Shown one piece after another: positions 1-8,139 of a DNA stretch of 12,911 nt. Source of the stretch: an uncultured Prevotellaceae bacterium. GTDB lineage: Bacteria > Bacteroidota > Bacteroidia > Bacteroidales > Bacteroidaceae. The DNA lies in NCBI GenBank assembly GCA_945827465.1, contig CALZOH010000080.1, positions 1-12,911 of the forward strand, given 5' to 3'. The notes beneath the pieces were generated by a model. That model did no database searches. It was not told where the DNA came from and worked only from the letters and a program-made list of their open reading frames with translations. Within the stretch, counting starts at the first letter, position 1. The number at the start of each line of letters is the position of its first letter. A program made the translations under genes and the position numbers.

Positions 1-1078
1 GAACCGACAGACCGCCCGAACCACGGGGAGCGCTCGAAGGACAGTTCTCGAAGCGAGGCACGAGCACGTAGCAGTCGTTGGCCGAGTTGGGGCGTCCGTA
101 GATGAGTTCCTCGTTGGTCGATGTTGCCATTGAGGCAAAGAATGTCGACTTGTAAGGACATGCTTCGGAAAGGTTAGTCACCTGATGGTCGTACATGTCG
201 CGGAGCACCAGTCTGTACTTGCCGGATTTGATTATGTCGAGGGCAGCCTGCTTGGCGTCGCGCCATTTGCTCTCGTCGCGCTCCTGCGGGAAAAGCTTGG
301 TGCCGTCGGGATTGGCGAGATCCTTGTAGTAGGGGTCGCCGTTGAACACATAGGATGCACGGAAGAGATAGGCATCGGCGAGGAAACCCCGCACCGCCTC
401 ACTGGTGAAATTGCCCATGTGCTGAGATTCGTAAGCGCCCTGGTCATCGAAGCTCGAAAGAAGGTCGCCGCTTTCGAGAGCCGCCTTGAATTCACTGATG
501 ATATAGTCGAAACATTCGTCGACGGTGTTGCGCGGCAGCTGAGAGTCGTTTAGGTCATCGTCGAAGTTTGCCTCTTTGTCTCCGAAGAGAGGCACAGGAC
601 CGTATTGCTTTACCAGCTGGAGGTAGAAGTATGCGCGGAGGGCGCGCACTTCAGCCTTGGTGGCTGCCTTTTCTTCCGGCAGGAGAGGCTCGCAGCCGTC
701 GACACGGGCGAGGTAGATGTTGCAGTTCTGAATGCCCTTGTAGAGGTTCGCCCAAATGCGGTTGACGTGTTTGGTAGAAGAGGACATTGTACCGTTGATG
801 ATGTCATGGGTCTCCACCCAGTCCCATGGGAGGTAGCCTTCTATGGTGGCGCCGTTCCAGTACATCGCCGTACCGCCGGCCATACGATTTGTCCAGTCAG
901 GAGTGATTGAATATATGTTTGTAAGCCAGCCCAGGGTCATGCCTCGGTTTTCGAATATATCGTCTATCGATACCGCGTTGTTAGGCACATCGTCGAAGTA
1001 GCTGTCGCACGAGGTTAACGACCCCGTCAGGGCTGCCGCAGCCAAAGTAAGACCTATTATTCTTTTGTTCATTTTCAT
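1..1078 (-). CDS. susD-like: SusD/RagB-like outer-membrane glycan-binding lipoprotein, 5' part only
   Basis: The reading frame is open from an ATG at 1076-1078 to the left edge, giving about 359 residues; the C-terminus lies outside the window. A second in-frame ATG at 1070-1072 is an equally possible start. The protein begins with a lipoprotein signal peptide: a basic start (MKMNKR), an Ala/Leu-rich core and a lipobox L-T-S-C with the lipidated Cys at residue 24. Acidic residues follow the Cys (D25, D29, D30), as in Bacteroidota surface-export signals. Typical SusD text follows, including AEVRALRAYFYLQLVKQYG around the TPR-type helices and NEELIYGRP further on. By family knowledge, SusD proteins sit on the outer face of the outer membrane, bind glycan and form a lid over the SusC channel. 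The gene starts 8 bases after the susC-like stop, so the two are almost certainly co-transcribed. The family is certain; the ligand is inferred only from the neighbouring mannosidases. Confidence 0.95.
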   Translation of the reverse strand, partial: MKMNKRIIGLTLAAAALTGSLTSCDSYFDDVPNNAVSIDDIFENRGMTLGWLTNIYSITPDWTNRMAGGTAMYWNGATIEGYLPWDWVETHDIINGTMSSSTKHVNRIWANLYKGIQNCNIYLARVDGCEPLLPEEKAATKAEVRALRAYFYLQLVKQYGPVPLFGDKEANFDDDLNDSQLPRNTVDECFDYIISEFKAALESGDLLSSFDDQGAYESQHMGNFTSEAVRGFLADAYLFRASYVFNGDPYYKDLANPDGTKLFPQERDESKWRDAKQAALDIIKSGKYRLVLRDMYDHQVTNLSEACPYKSTFFASMATSTNEELIYGRPNSANDCYVLVPRFENCPSSAPRGSGGLSV

Positions 1079-1086
1079 TTTGATTA

Positions 1087-4000
1087 TCAAATGTTAAAGT
1101 TAACGCCTACGGAGAAAGTACGGACGTTCGGGTAGGAAATACCGTTGCTGGTGTTCAGCTCAGGATCCCACAGATTGAACTTGCTCCACGTAAATACATT
1201 TTCGCCCATCATGTAGAAACGTCCGCCCTTGAAGAGTGACTTTTGCCATGCTTTCGGGAAATAGAACGAGATGGTGAACTGCTTCAGACGCAGGAAGCTC
1301 ATGTCGCGCTTCCACCATGTGCTCGTACGGTAGTTGTTTTCGTTCGACGGGTCAGAACCGCCCCATGCCAGGCGCGGATAGAATACGTTTGTATTCTCTG
1401 GATTCTCCGGATCCCAGCGGTCGGAGATATTGGAGTAGAGCGTACCGCCGCCGCTTGAGCTCTGGAAGGGGATGATACCGTTGCCGCTGAGAATACGGTC
1501 TGCCTTTGCTGTACCCTGGAAGAGGATACCGAGACCTAAATTCTTATAGCGGAAGTCGCCGCCGAAGCCGTAGTAGATCTGCGGAAGGTCGCCGCGGCTG
1601 ATGCACGTCTGGTCGTAGTCGTCGATATGACCGTCGCCGTTAAGGTCCTTGTACATGATGTCGCCGGGCTTGACGAGCTGGCCGGGATATGTCTCGCCGA
1701 ACTGGGTTATATTGCGTTCCTTGATCTGCTCATTGCTGGTGTAGAGACCTTCGGCAACCCAGCCCCATTGTGCAAGTACGTTGTGTCCCTTGCGGTCGAG
1801 CCAGGGATAAGTCGGGGCTGGCTCAGCATTCTCGATCACCTTATCCTTGTTATATGCAATGTTGCCTCGGAGCGATACCATCCAGTCTTTACCGAACTGC
1901 TTGCTATAGTCGAAAGATGCTTCGAAGCCTTTGTTTTCAACCACACCCACGTTTGCGTAGGGGTTTGCCTCAAGACCGTTCAGCAAAGGAAGGTTCTTGC
2001 GTTCCACGAAGATGCGGTCGCGACGTTCCTTGAAGAGGTCGATAACAATAGAAAGTTCGGAACGGCGGAAGAAGTTGAGTTCGATGCCGAGGTCCTGCTT
2101 GTGCACGCGCGACCACTGGGGTTCATAGCCGTATGCTGAGTAGTGCCAGCTGCCCGAAGCGCCGTTTTTGGTCCAGTAGTTAGTGAATCCGCCGCCATTG
2201 GCTTCAAGTTTGGCGAAGTATGAGAAGCGGTCGCCGGAAGAGCTGTTGCCCACGACACCGTTGGAGTAACGTATTTTCATATATGGAAGCACGCCGCTAA
2301 GGGGTTCCCACCATGATTCGTTGGACGGAACATAGCCGACAGCGATTGCAGGGAAAAAGCCGAAGCGGTGACCGGGAAGGAAGTTTTCCGAACCGGTATA
2401 GCCACCGTTGAATTCCAGGAAGTAACGGCGGTCGAAGTCATAGGTAAGACGCAAGGCAAGGCTCTGCTGCTTGTACGGCAGTGTCTTGAAGAGCGATTCA
2501 TCGTTGGCGTCGATATAGTTGCGCATGTTGAACACGGCAAGGGCGCCTACATTGTGTTTCTCGTTGAAATTACGTGAATAATTGAGGGCAGCTTCGAAGT
2601 AGAATGTGCGGTACACCCACTTCTCGGCTTTGACGCTCATGGTCTTGTTGCCCTTGTACTGTTCGCTCAGCAGAAGGTTGCCGTTGGCGTCGTAGAGATA
2701 TTCATCGTCGGTCCATGCGCCGGTCTCCGAGTTCTTGCGGCCGGAAGGCGACCATGTGCTTTCGTCGACATTATAGATAAGGTTTTGGTTCGCCTTTACG
2801 TCGAACGAAACAAGTGCGCGGAAATCAAGACCTTTGCTCCATTCCCAGAAACCGAGATCCTGCGAAAGCTTGAGGTTAGTGTTTATCTGGGTCTTTGTAG
2901 TCCTCTTATAGCCGCGGCGGGTAAGAGTAACCCATGGAGAGTCGAGCTCGCGGTTGTGCTGCGACAGACCGGGGTTCTCGCCGTTAGGATACTGGATAGG
3001 ATATATTACGGGGTTGGTCTGCATGGCTTTGCCGAAAATCACATCCAGGCTCTGCGCGGGGTAATTGCCCGAGGTAATCCAGCCGCTGACACCGACGTCA
3101 AGTTTCGTGGTTCGGGTAGCCTTGAGGTTGATATTGCTCAGGAAGTTGTAGCGGTCATAGGTGATTTCAGACGAATAGTCCTGTCGGGGATCAGTCTTTG
3201 TCATACCTTTCTCGTTGTAATATGACAGAGAAACGTAGTACTGTGCGTTGGGAGCGCCGCCACGGATATTAACGTTATAGCGTCCGTTATAGCCATGCTT
3301 GTGATAGAGTGCCCTCATCCAGTCGACGTTAGGATAAAGGTAGGGGTTGATGCTGCGCTGCCCTGCCACGCTTGCGGCATATTCCATTTCTTCAGCCTTA
3401 AGGGGCAGCCCGTTGGCAATCTTGGTGTTCGTTATATATTGAGGCTTGTAGAAGTCGTTGCCGCGCGTGTTCCTGTAAGCTTCGTTTGCGGCTTCCATAT
3501 ATGTGATACCGTCTACAAGTTCAGGTACTTTCGTAAATGAGGTGATACCCTGATAGATATCGAATGAGAATTTCGGAGTGCCTATCTCGCCGGGCTTGGT
3601 GGTGATGATGATGACACCGTTACCGCCGCGGACACCGTAGACTGCCGTGGCTGCGGCATCCTTGAGTACGGTGATGGTCTCGATATCGGAAGGATCAAGC
3701 TGGCTCCATGAGCGCTCGATACCGTCGACGAGCACGAGAGGTCCTTCGTTACGGTTGGTAAGTGTAGAAAGACCGCGGACCCAGATGTCGGCGTCGTCCT
3801 GACCGGGAAGACCGGTACGCTGCACCGAAACGACACCTGCCACACGACCGGCAAGCACCGTAGTCATGTTTGCAACCGGCATCTTTACTTCCTCCATCTT
3901 GAGAGTGGCCTGCGATCCGATTACAGAAATCTTCTTCTGCTTGGCAAAACCGGTCACAACCACTTCATCCAGGCCGCTGGTTTTTTCTTTCAGCACAAAA

Positions 4001-4287
4001 TCCTTTCGTGTCGTTGTTACTTTTATTACTTCTGTCTGGAAGCCTATATAGCTCACTTGAAGCGTACTTCCCTTTTCGATAGATATTGCATACCGTCCGT
4101 CGATATCGGTAACCACACCGTTGCCGGGCTTGTTCTTATCCACTACGGATGCGCCAATCAGAGGTTCACCTTCGACGTCGGTCACAGAACCGGTAACACG
4201 TATCGTCTCTGCAAAACCCGGGATTGAAACGAGCATTGTCAGCAGAAGAGCCAACTCTCGCAATCTTTTTCCGTTAAGCTTTAACAT
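1087..4287 (-). CDS. susC-like: SusC/RagA-like TonB-dependent outer-membrane transporter
   Basis: This complete protein has 1066 residues, normal for SusC. It has a signal peptide (residues 1-26, probable cut after PGFA), a carboxypeptidase-regulatory-like beta-sandwich (about 29-100), a TonB-box-like DEVVVTG (107-113), a plug domain (about 114-235) with the SusC signature around KDAAATAVYGVRGGNGV (209-225), and a long beta-barrel region ending in VGVNFNI. There is no extra N-terminal STN signalling domain between the signal peptide and the regulatory-like domain, which argues against direct anti-sigma control; a hybrid two-component or SusR-like regulator elsewhere is more likely (inference). 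SusC proteins import oligosaccharides across the outer membrane using TonB/ExbBD energy. The ATG at 4285-4287 gives a good signal peptide. I found no convincing TAnnTTTG promoter in the 148 bases upstream. The linked susD-like gene and upstream mannosidases suggest a manno-oligosaccharide cargo; the sequence alone does not prove it. Confidence 0.96.
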   Translation of the reverse strand: MLKLNGKRLRELALLLTMLVSIPGFAETIRVTGSVTDVEGEPLIGASVVDKNKPGNGVVTDIDGRYAISIEKGSTLQVSYIGFQTEVIKVTTTRKDFVLKEKTSGLDEVVVTGFAKQKKISVIGSQATLKMEEVKMPVANMTTVLAGRVAGVVSVQRTGLPGQDDADIWVRGLSTLTNRNEGPLVLVDGIERSWSQLDPSDIETITVLKDAAATAVYGVRGGNGVIIITTKPGEIGTPKFSFDIYQGITSFTKVPELVDGITYMEAANEAYRNTRGNDFYKPQYITNTKIANGLPLKAEEMEYAASVAGQRSINPYLYPNVDWMRALYHKHGYNGRYNVNIRGGAPNAQYYVSLSYYNEKGMTKTDPRQDYSSEITYDRYNFLSNINLKATRTTKLDVGVSGWITSGNYPAQSLDVIFGKAMQTNPVIYPIQYPNGENPGLSQHNRELDSPWVTLTRRGYKRTTKTQINTNLKLSQDLGFWEWSKGLDFRALVSFDVKANQNLIYNVDESTWSPSGRKNSETGAWTDDEYLYDANGNLLLSEQYKGNKTMSVKAEKWVYRTFYFEAALNYSRNFNEKHNVGALAVFNMRNYIDANDESLFKTLPYKQQSLALRLTYDFDRRYFLEFNGGYTGSENFLPGHRFGFFPAIAVGYVPSNESWWEPLSGVLPYMKIRYSNGVVGNSSSGDRFSYFAKLEANGGGFTNYWTKNGASGSWHYSAYGYEPQWSRVHKQDLGIELNFFRRSELSIVIDLFKERRDRIFVERKNLPLLNGLEANPYANVGVVENKGFEASFDYSKQFGKDWMVSLRGNIAYNKDKVIENAEPAPTYPWLDRKGHNVLAQWGWVAEGLYTSNEQIKERNITQFGETYPGQLVKPGDIMYKDLNGDGHIDDYDQTCISRGDLPQIYYGFGGDFRYKNLGLGILFQGTAKADRILSGNGIIPFQSSSGGGTLYSNISDRWDPENPENTNVFYPRLAWGGSDPSNENNYRTSTWWKRDMSFLRLKQFTISFYFPKAWQKSLFKGGRFYMMGENVFTWSKFNLWDPELNTSNGISYPNVRTFSVGVNFNI

Positions 4288-4384
4288 TGATAATGATGGT
4301 TGATAAATTTGTTAAACAATTAGATTTTGTCATCTAAAGAAATGAAATAAGATTTTCATGTTTCAGAAAGAGAGAGAGAAGGAA

Positions 4385-4417
4385 GGCAGACCGAAGCCGG
4401 AACGACTCCGGTCTGCC
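4385..4417 (-). terminator. Hairpin after the GLUG protein gene, probable full or partial terminator
   Basis: The arms GGCAGACCG (4385-4393) and CGGTCTGCC (4409-4417) pair perfectly over 9 bp; a mismatch and two further pairs extend the stem inward. On the minus strand it starts 18 bases after the stop codon of the GLUG protein gene and is followed by a pyrimidine-rich stretch (TTCCTTCTCTCTC) rather than a clean run of T. It could therefore be a leaky terminator, or an RNA-stabilising or processing hairpin between the GLUG gene and the susC-like gene. Confidence 0.6.
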
Positions 4418-4435
4418 GTAAACAAGACTTATGAA

Positions 4436-7400
4436 TTATTTACAGAGTACTTTAAAGGCATTTGCTTTGCCGTCAGTTACAACGGTTATGATGTAGAGAC
4501 CGGCTGCGGGTACTTCGATAGAAGCTTCGGATGCGGTGGTGCTGATTGCGTTCACCATGACGCCAGCTGCCGTATATACATTCACTGCCGACTGTGAGCC
4601 AAGACCGCATACGGTCACAATGCCGCCGGCTGCTGTTACACTCACTTCACTGTCGGTTTCAACTTCGTCGATACCGGTCTGCTCGGCTGCGAGGATTTCA
4701 TCAGGTACGTTCACACCCTTGAGGACAGGATACTTGTACTCGCCTGCGCCCATTGCCCATACTTCGTCGAAATTCCATGTGATGTCGGCGTAGGGAGCCT
4801 GAGTGCACAGTTCTGTGTTGTGTTTGCCTGTGGCAGGTTGCACATCGCCGCCATCAGCTGTCTCATTCTTGACCGGCCATGCGGTATTTGCGTCGTTGAT
4901 GGCTTCGAGGCTGTAGAGGTTGCCGGTGAAGTTGACGATTGCGTTAGGGCCGTCGCCAGCGTTGTTACCGCCGATGAAGCTGTTGGTGTATTTGTCTCTG
5001 CCTATCGACGACTGGTTGCCTACCGATACGCAGTTTTTGATGGTGACAATGCTGTTGGGCTTGTCGATGAGGCCGATGAAGCCGCCGACCCATCCGCGCT
5101 CTGTCGCCGTAGAGTTCACGTTGGTGAAGCAGTTTTCGAGGGTTGCGCCGTTTTCGAGGGTGCAGCCGAAGAAGCCGCCTACCTGCGAACGACCGTTAAC
5201 AGTACCCTTGGCATAGCAGTTAGTCATCTTGATGCCGTCGCTGTCGCCGGCTACGAGACCTACGTGGTCATCGCCGATAACAGTGCCGACGATTGCAACA
5301 TTCTCAAAGGTAGCGCTGCCGCCGCCGATAAGACCGACATGGTCGACAGCCTGACCGCAGTCGATCACGAAGTCGTAGAATGCTATGTTCTTGAATGTAG
5401 CGCCGGAAGTCTTGCCGAAGAGTCCGTGGTCGGAGTCAGATTTGCTCGAGAAGTCGATATTGAAGCCATGCACTGCATGACCATTACCGTCGATGCTGCC
5501 GGAGAAGGTCACACCGTCGTTGCAGAAGCCTGTGAAGTCGGTCTCACCAGAAAGGTCGATATCTGCTGTGAGGATATAGTCGAGACCGGGATTGCTGCGG
5601 ATTTTGAGGAAATCCTCTACTGTGCCGATTTCAATAGCGACTCCGGCCTTGGCGACATTCACGTCGAATCTGTCGCGTCCGGTAACAGTGAAGTTGGAAG
5701 CAATCGAAGGATCCAAAGTCACCTTGAAGGTAGCAGTACCGGCGCCGGCATACATACCGTTCATATCGCCTGCATATATGGCGTTTTCGCTGGGTTCGAT
5801 ATTTGCGTAATCGGTACCTGAGAGCTGTTCAACGACAACGTCCTGACCCCATGAACCGAAAATCGAGCTGTATTCCCTTTTTTCTGTGCCGAATGCGTAG
5901 TTGAGGGCATAGCCGTCTTCTGAAGGCATGTTGAAGAACGAAGTTGCAAGCGGAGTACTCATCCATGCGAGTACGGGCAGCATCTTGCCTTCTGCATTGG
6001 GGAGGAATTTCCATACATTATCGAAATCCCATCCGAGAGTGCTTGTATACCAGTCCTTGCTGCGTACCTGAGTCTTTTGTGCGAGAGCACCGCGTTCGTC
6101 GTTGGCTTCGCCTGCCTGGATAGGTGCACCGTTGCGGACGGTGTATTCTGTCACGTAGTTGTTCTCAAGGGTCATGTTACGGTTTGCACGGTTGATCATG
6201 CACTTATCATTATCTGCAGGATTCTCTACCACGGCTGCGGCGAGACAGTTACGGATAGTCGAGGGGTTTCTGTCGCTGTCGAGGAGCGAGACGATACCGC
6301 CGATGTTGGTCGCTCTGTAGGAATTGATTGTACCGCAGAAGAGGCAGTTCTCAACAGTACCGTGGTTGATTACACCGCCGATACCGCCGGCCTGGTACTC
6401 ACGTGTCTGGATACGGGCGTTCGAGAGACAGTCCTTGACTGTAGCATTGCCGTCGATGTTGCCTACGAACGAAGCAACGTGGTCGCGACCTTCGATATAG
6501 GATTCGCTCACTACGACTTGCTCAATCACAGCCGGACCTTCGGTCTTACCGATGATTGCAACGTCGGCATTTCCCGACAAGTAGATGTTCATGAAACCGA
6601 TGTTCTTGATGAAAGAACCTGAGAAAACACCGATGAGGCCAATCTTGTTGGCATCATTATTGATGTAAGTCAGGTTTTTGACCCAGTGGTTTTGACCGTC
6701 GATAGAGCCGGAGAAGTTCGGAATCGGGCGGAAGTCAACGCCTGCAAAGTCGATGTCGGCTACGAGCACGAAGTCGCCCTGCGGGTTCTTGCGGATCTTG
6801 TCGAAATCGGCGGCTGTAGCGATTTTATTGTCCATATCCGCTACAGAAACCTCATAACTCTTGGTGTAGCCGTTGATATAGGAGTCGCCTGTAGTCGATA
6901 CAGTGATAGTCGCTGTGCCGGCACCAACAAATTCCACCTTAGTTCCGCTGACGGTAGCTACGGATGTATTGCTTGAGGTGATAGTGACGGGAAGGTCCAC
7001 GCTGCTCACAGGAGCTAAATCGATAGTGTTACCCACGTAGATTTCGTCAGGGATATCGTTGATGCGCACATAGTCGCCGTCGAACGGAACTGTCATGGAG
7101 GACAGCACGGGATAGCGGCCGTTGGCAGTGCTCCACACCGCAGCATCCCATCCGAGAGTTGTATAAGGTTGGGGAGTCTTGAGGGTGGCATCCGAAGTGA
7201 TGATACCGTGGTAGGAGCTGTTCAATCCGCTCAGATCCTTCTCTTCACCGGAGTCTTCATTGATTACCTTTGTCTTGTCCGATACAAGGTTGTCGGTAGC
7301 GGCTGCGATTGAATTTTCATTCAGGATACCGCCGACAGCGCCGTAAGACCAGCGGTGTCCCCAGTCGTGGTCTTCCTCGCCATCGGTCTTGCCCATAATG

Positions 7401-8086
7401 TAGATAGGAGCTGCGACGTTGCCGGTGATGGTGGTTGTGCCATCTTCGACTAAACCGACGATAGCGGCTGTGCCGCCCCATCCATTCACACGTACCTTGC
7501 CGGCAAAAAAGTTGTTCTTTACCGTATTGTCACCTTTCGACCAGCCTACGATACCGCCGGCCTGGTAATCGGTACTGAAGACGTTGGCTACGGAATAGCA
7601 GTTGGTGATGACATTGTCTGTTCCTTCGCCGATATCACCTGCGATACCGCCGATGTGGTCGAAGCCGGTGACATAGCCGGATGTCATCACACGTTCTACC
7701 TTACTGCCGTTGCACAGACGGCCTACTGCGATACCGACATGGTCTTTACCGCGTACGTCAGCCTGCTCGATACGGACATTGCTGATGGAGGCGCCTGACA
7801 CGCATCCGAAAAGACCGAGGAAACCGGCATCCTGATTTACGACGAGACCCTTGACAGCATGACCTGCGCCGTCGAATTTACCTGTGAAGGGCGCTGCTTC
7901 GGTGCCCACTGGAGTCCATTCGCCTGTAAGGACGATATCATTGGCAAGCACATACTCGCCAGCCGGGTTGGTAGCCATTGAGCGAAGTTCTGCCTCATTG
8001 GTAATCTGCGTCTGCGCAAATACGCCGTAGGAAGACAGCATCGCTGCCATAACCACCGCTACCTTAAATAGTAATTGTTTGTTCAT
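4436..8086 (-). CDS. Secreted GLUG-repeat/Ig-like surface protein with three tandem beta-helix modules and a T9SS-like tail
   Basis: The protein has 1216 residues. A clear signal peptide (MNKQLLFKVAVVMAAMLSSY..., probable cut after VFA at residue 24) leads into three copies of a roughly 300-residue module (about 28-328, 422-707, 818-1122). Each module opens with a line ending NP-x-x-(E/D)-(Y/F)-(V/I)-L-x-x-DI and an F-x-G-x-(F/I)-DG-x-x-H turn, continues with GLUG-type repeats (GGIAG at 146, GGIVG at 177, GGIGG at 567, GGFFG at 970, GGFIG at 1001, mostly followed by an NC-(Y/F/L) step) and closes with an (L/I)-(G/T)-W-(D/N)...VW...PVL strand. Ig-like linkers follow modules 1 (about 341-416, bacterial Ig-2-like, GAGTATITV) and 2 (about 708-815, GAGTATFKV). 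The last 70 residues look like a type A T9SS or DUF6383-type tail (VNVYTAAGVMV, then GLYIITV). GLUG proteins are usually surface or adhesive proteins. No catalytic motif was seen. The ATG at 8084-8086 lies 53 bases after the GH38 stop, so co-transcription is likely. The product is probably a surface adhesin or glycan-binding partner (inference). Confidence 0.9.
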   Translation of the reverse strand: MNKQLLFKVAVVMAAMLSSYGVFAQTQITNEAELRSMATNPAGEYVLANDIVLTGEWTPVGTEAAPFTGKFDGAGHAVKGLVVNQDAGFLGLFGCVSGASISNVRIEQADVRGKDHVGIAVGRLCNGSKVERVMTSGYVTGFDHIGGIAGDIGEGTDNVITNCYSVANVFSTDYQAGGIVGWSKGDNTVKNNFFAGKVRVNGWGGTAAIVGLVEDGTTTITGNVAAPIYIMGKTDGEEDHDWGHRWSYGAVGGILNENSIAAATDNLVSDKTKVINEDSGEEKDLSGLNSSYHGIITSDATLKTPQPYTTLGWDAAVWSTANGRYPVLSSMTVPFDGDYVRINDIPDEIYVGNTIDLAPVSSVDLPVTITSSNTSVATVSGTKVEFVGAGTATITVSTTGDSYINGYTKSYEVSVADMDNKIATAADFDKIRKNPQGDFVLVADIDFAGVDFRPIPNFSGSIDGQNHWVKNLTYINNDANKIGLIGVFSGSFIKNIGFMNIYLSGNADVAIIGKTEGPAVIEQVVVSESYIEGRDHVASFVGNIDGNATVKDCLSNARIQTREYQAGGIGGVINHGTVENCLFCGTINSYRATNIGGIVSLLDSDRNPSTIRNCLAAAVVENPADNDKCMINRANRNMTLENNYVTEYTVRNGAPIQAGEANDERGALAQKTQVRSKDWYTSTLGWDFDNVWKFLPNAEGKMLPVLAWMSTPLATSFFNMPSEDGYALNYAFGTEKREYSSIFGSWGQDVVVEQLSGTDYANIEPSENAIYAGDMNGMYAGAGTATFKVTLDPSIASNFTVTGRDRFDVNVAKAGVAIEIGTVEDFLKIRSNPGLDYILTADIDLSGETDFTGFCNDGVTFSGSIDGNGHAVHGFNIDFSSKSDSDHGLFGKTSGATFKNIAFYDFVIDCGQAVDHVGLIGGGSATFENVAIVGTVIGDDHVGLVAGDSDGIKMTNCYAKGTVNGRSQVGGFFGCTLENGATLENCFTNVNSTATERGWVGGFIGLIDKPNSIVTIKNCVSVGNQSSIGRDKYTNSFIGGNNAGDGPNAIVNFTGNLYSLEAINDANTAWPVKNETADGGDVQPATGKHNTELCTQAPYADITWNFDEVWAMGAGEYKYPVLKGVNVPDEILAAEQTGIDEVETDSEVSVTAAGGIVTVCGLGSQSAVNVYTAAGVMVNAISTTASEASIEVPAAGLYIITVVTDGKANAFKVLCK
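4439..4651 (-). other. C-terminal T9SS type A-like / DUF6383-like sorting domain of the GLUG protein
   Basis: Residues 1146-1216 follow the pattern of these tails: a short beta strand with VNVYTAAGVMV (1168-1178), a Ser/Ala-rich turn, then VPAAGLYIITV (1192-1202) and a final strand ending KVLCK. Such tails direct cargo through the type IX system in Bacteroidota that have it. Whether this organism has one cannot be seen here. Confidence 0.6.
4721..5635 (-). repeat. Module 3 of the three-fold GLUG architecture
   Basis: This part encodes residues 818-1122. It opens with IEIGTVEDFLKIRSNPGLDY and ends with ITWNFDEVW...YPVL (1102-1122). It has two D-H-V-G steps (915-918 and 940-943) and regularly spaced GLUG turns at 917-923, 942-947, 969-974 and 1000-1005. 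It directly precedes the C-terminal tail without a third Ig-like linker. Confidence 0.8.
5966..6823 (-). repeat. Module 2 of the three-fold GLUG architecture
   Basis: This part encodes residues 422-707. It opens with IATAADFDKIRKNPQGDFVL, matching modules 1 and 3, and ends with LGWDFDNVW...LPVL (684-706). It shares the Y-Q-A-G-G-I step with module 1 (564-569 against 174-179). It has one D-H-V site (535-537), where Ala replaces the usual Gly. Confidence 0.8.
7103..8005 (-). repeat. Module 1 of the three-fold GLUG architecture
   Basis: This part encodes residues 28-328. It starts at ITNEAELRSMATNPAGEYVL and ends at the LGWD...VW...YPVL strand (311-328). It contains two D-H-(V/I)-G steps (115-118 and 143-146) and the GGIAG and GGIVG repeats. 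A stretch at about 230-295 (TDGEEDHDWGHRW and the charged residues after it) has no evident match in the other modules and may be a surface loop. Confidence 0.8.
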
Positions 8087-8139
8087 GACAATTAATGTTA
8101 ATGAATAGGTTAATTTAAAAATGTTTATAATAAAAAGTT
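8087..8139 (-). other. AT-rich spacer between the GH38 and GLUG genes
   Basis: This 53-base spacer is almost entirely A and T. I see neither a GC-rich hairpin nor a TAnnTTTG promoter element in it, so both genes are likely read from one transcript. The AT-rich stretch just before the ATG fits the unstructured leaders that Bacteroidota use instead of a Shine-Dalgarno sequence. Confidence 0.5.

Noticed and set aside
185..910. Several short plus-strand frames over the susD-like gene
   Set aside because: The minus-strand frame here reads as uninterrupted SusD sequence with a lipobox, so these are shadows.
4288..4384. A promoter for the susC-like gene
   Set aside because: No minus-strand site fits TAnnTTTG closely enough; the best stretch, TAATTGTT, has too many mismatches to report.
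4820..5821. A 333-codon open frame on the plus strand inside the GLUG gene
   Set aside because: It lies wholly antisense to a gene with a clear signal peptide and domain pattern, its product resembles no family I know, and long antisense frames are expected from the codon use and repeats here.
4436..8086. Repeats in the GLUG gene as a CRISPR array or mobile-element repeat
   Set aside because: The repeats are imperfect, follow the coding frame and match protein modules; there is no regular short repeat-spacer pattern.
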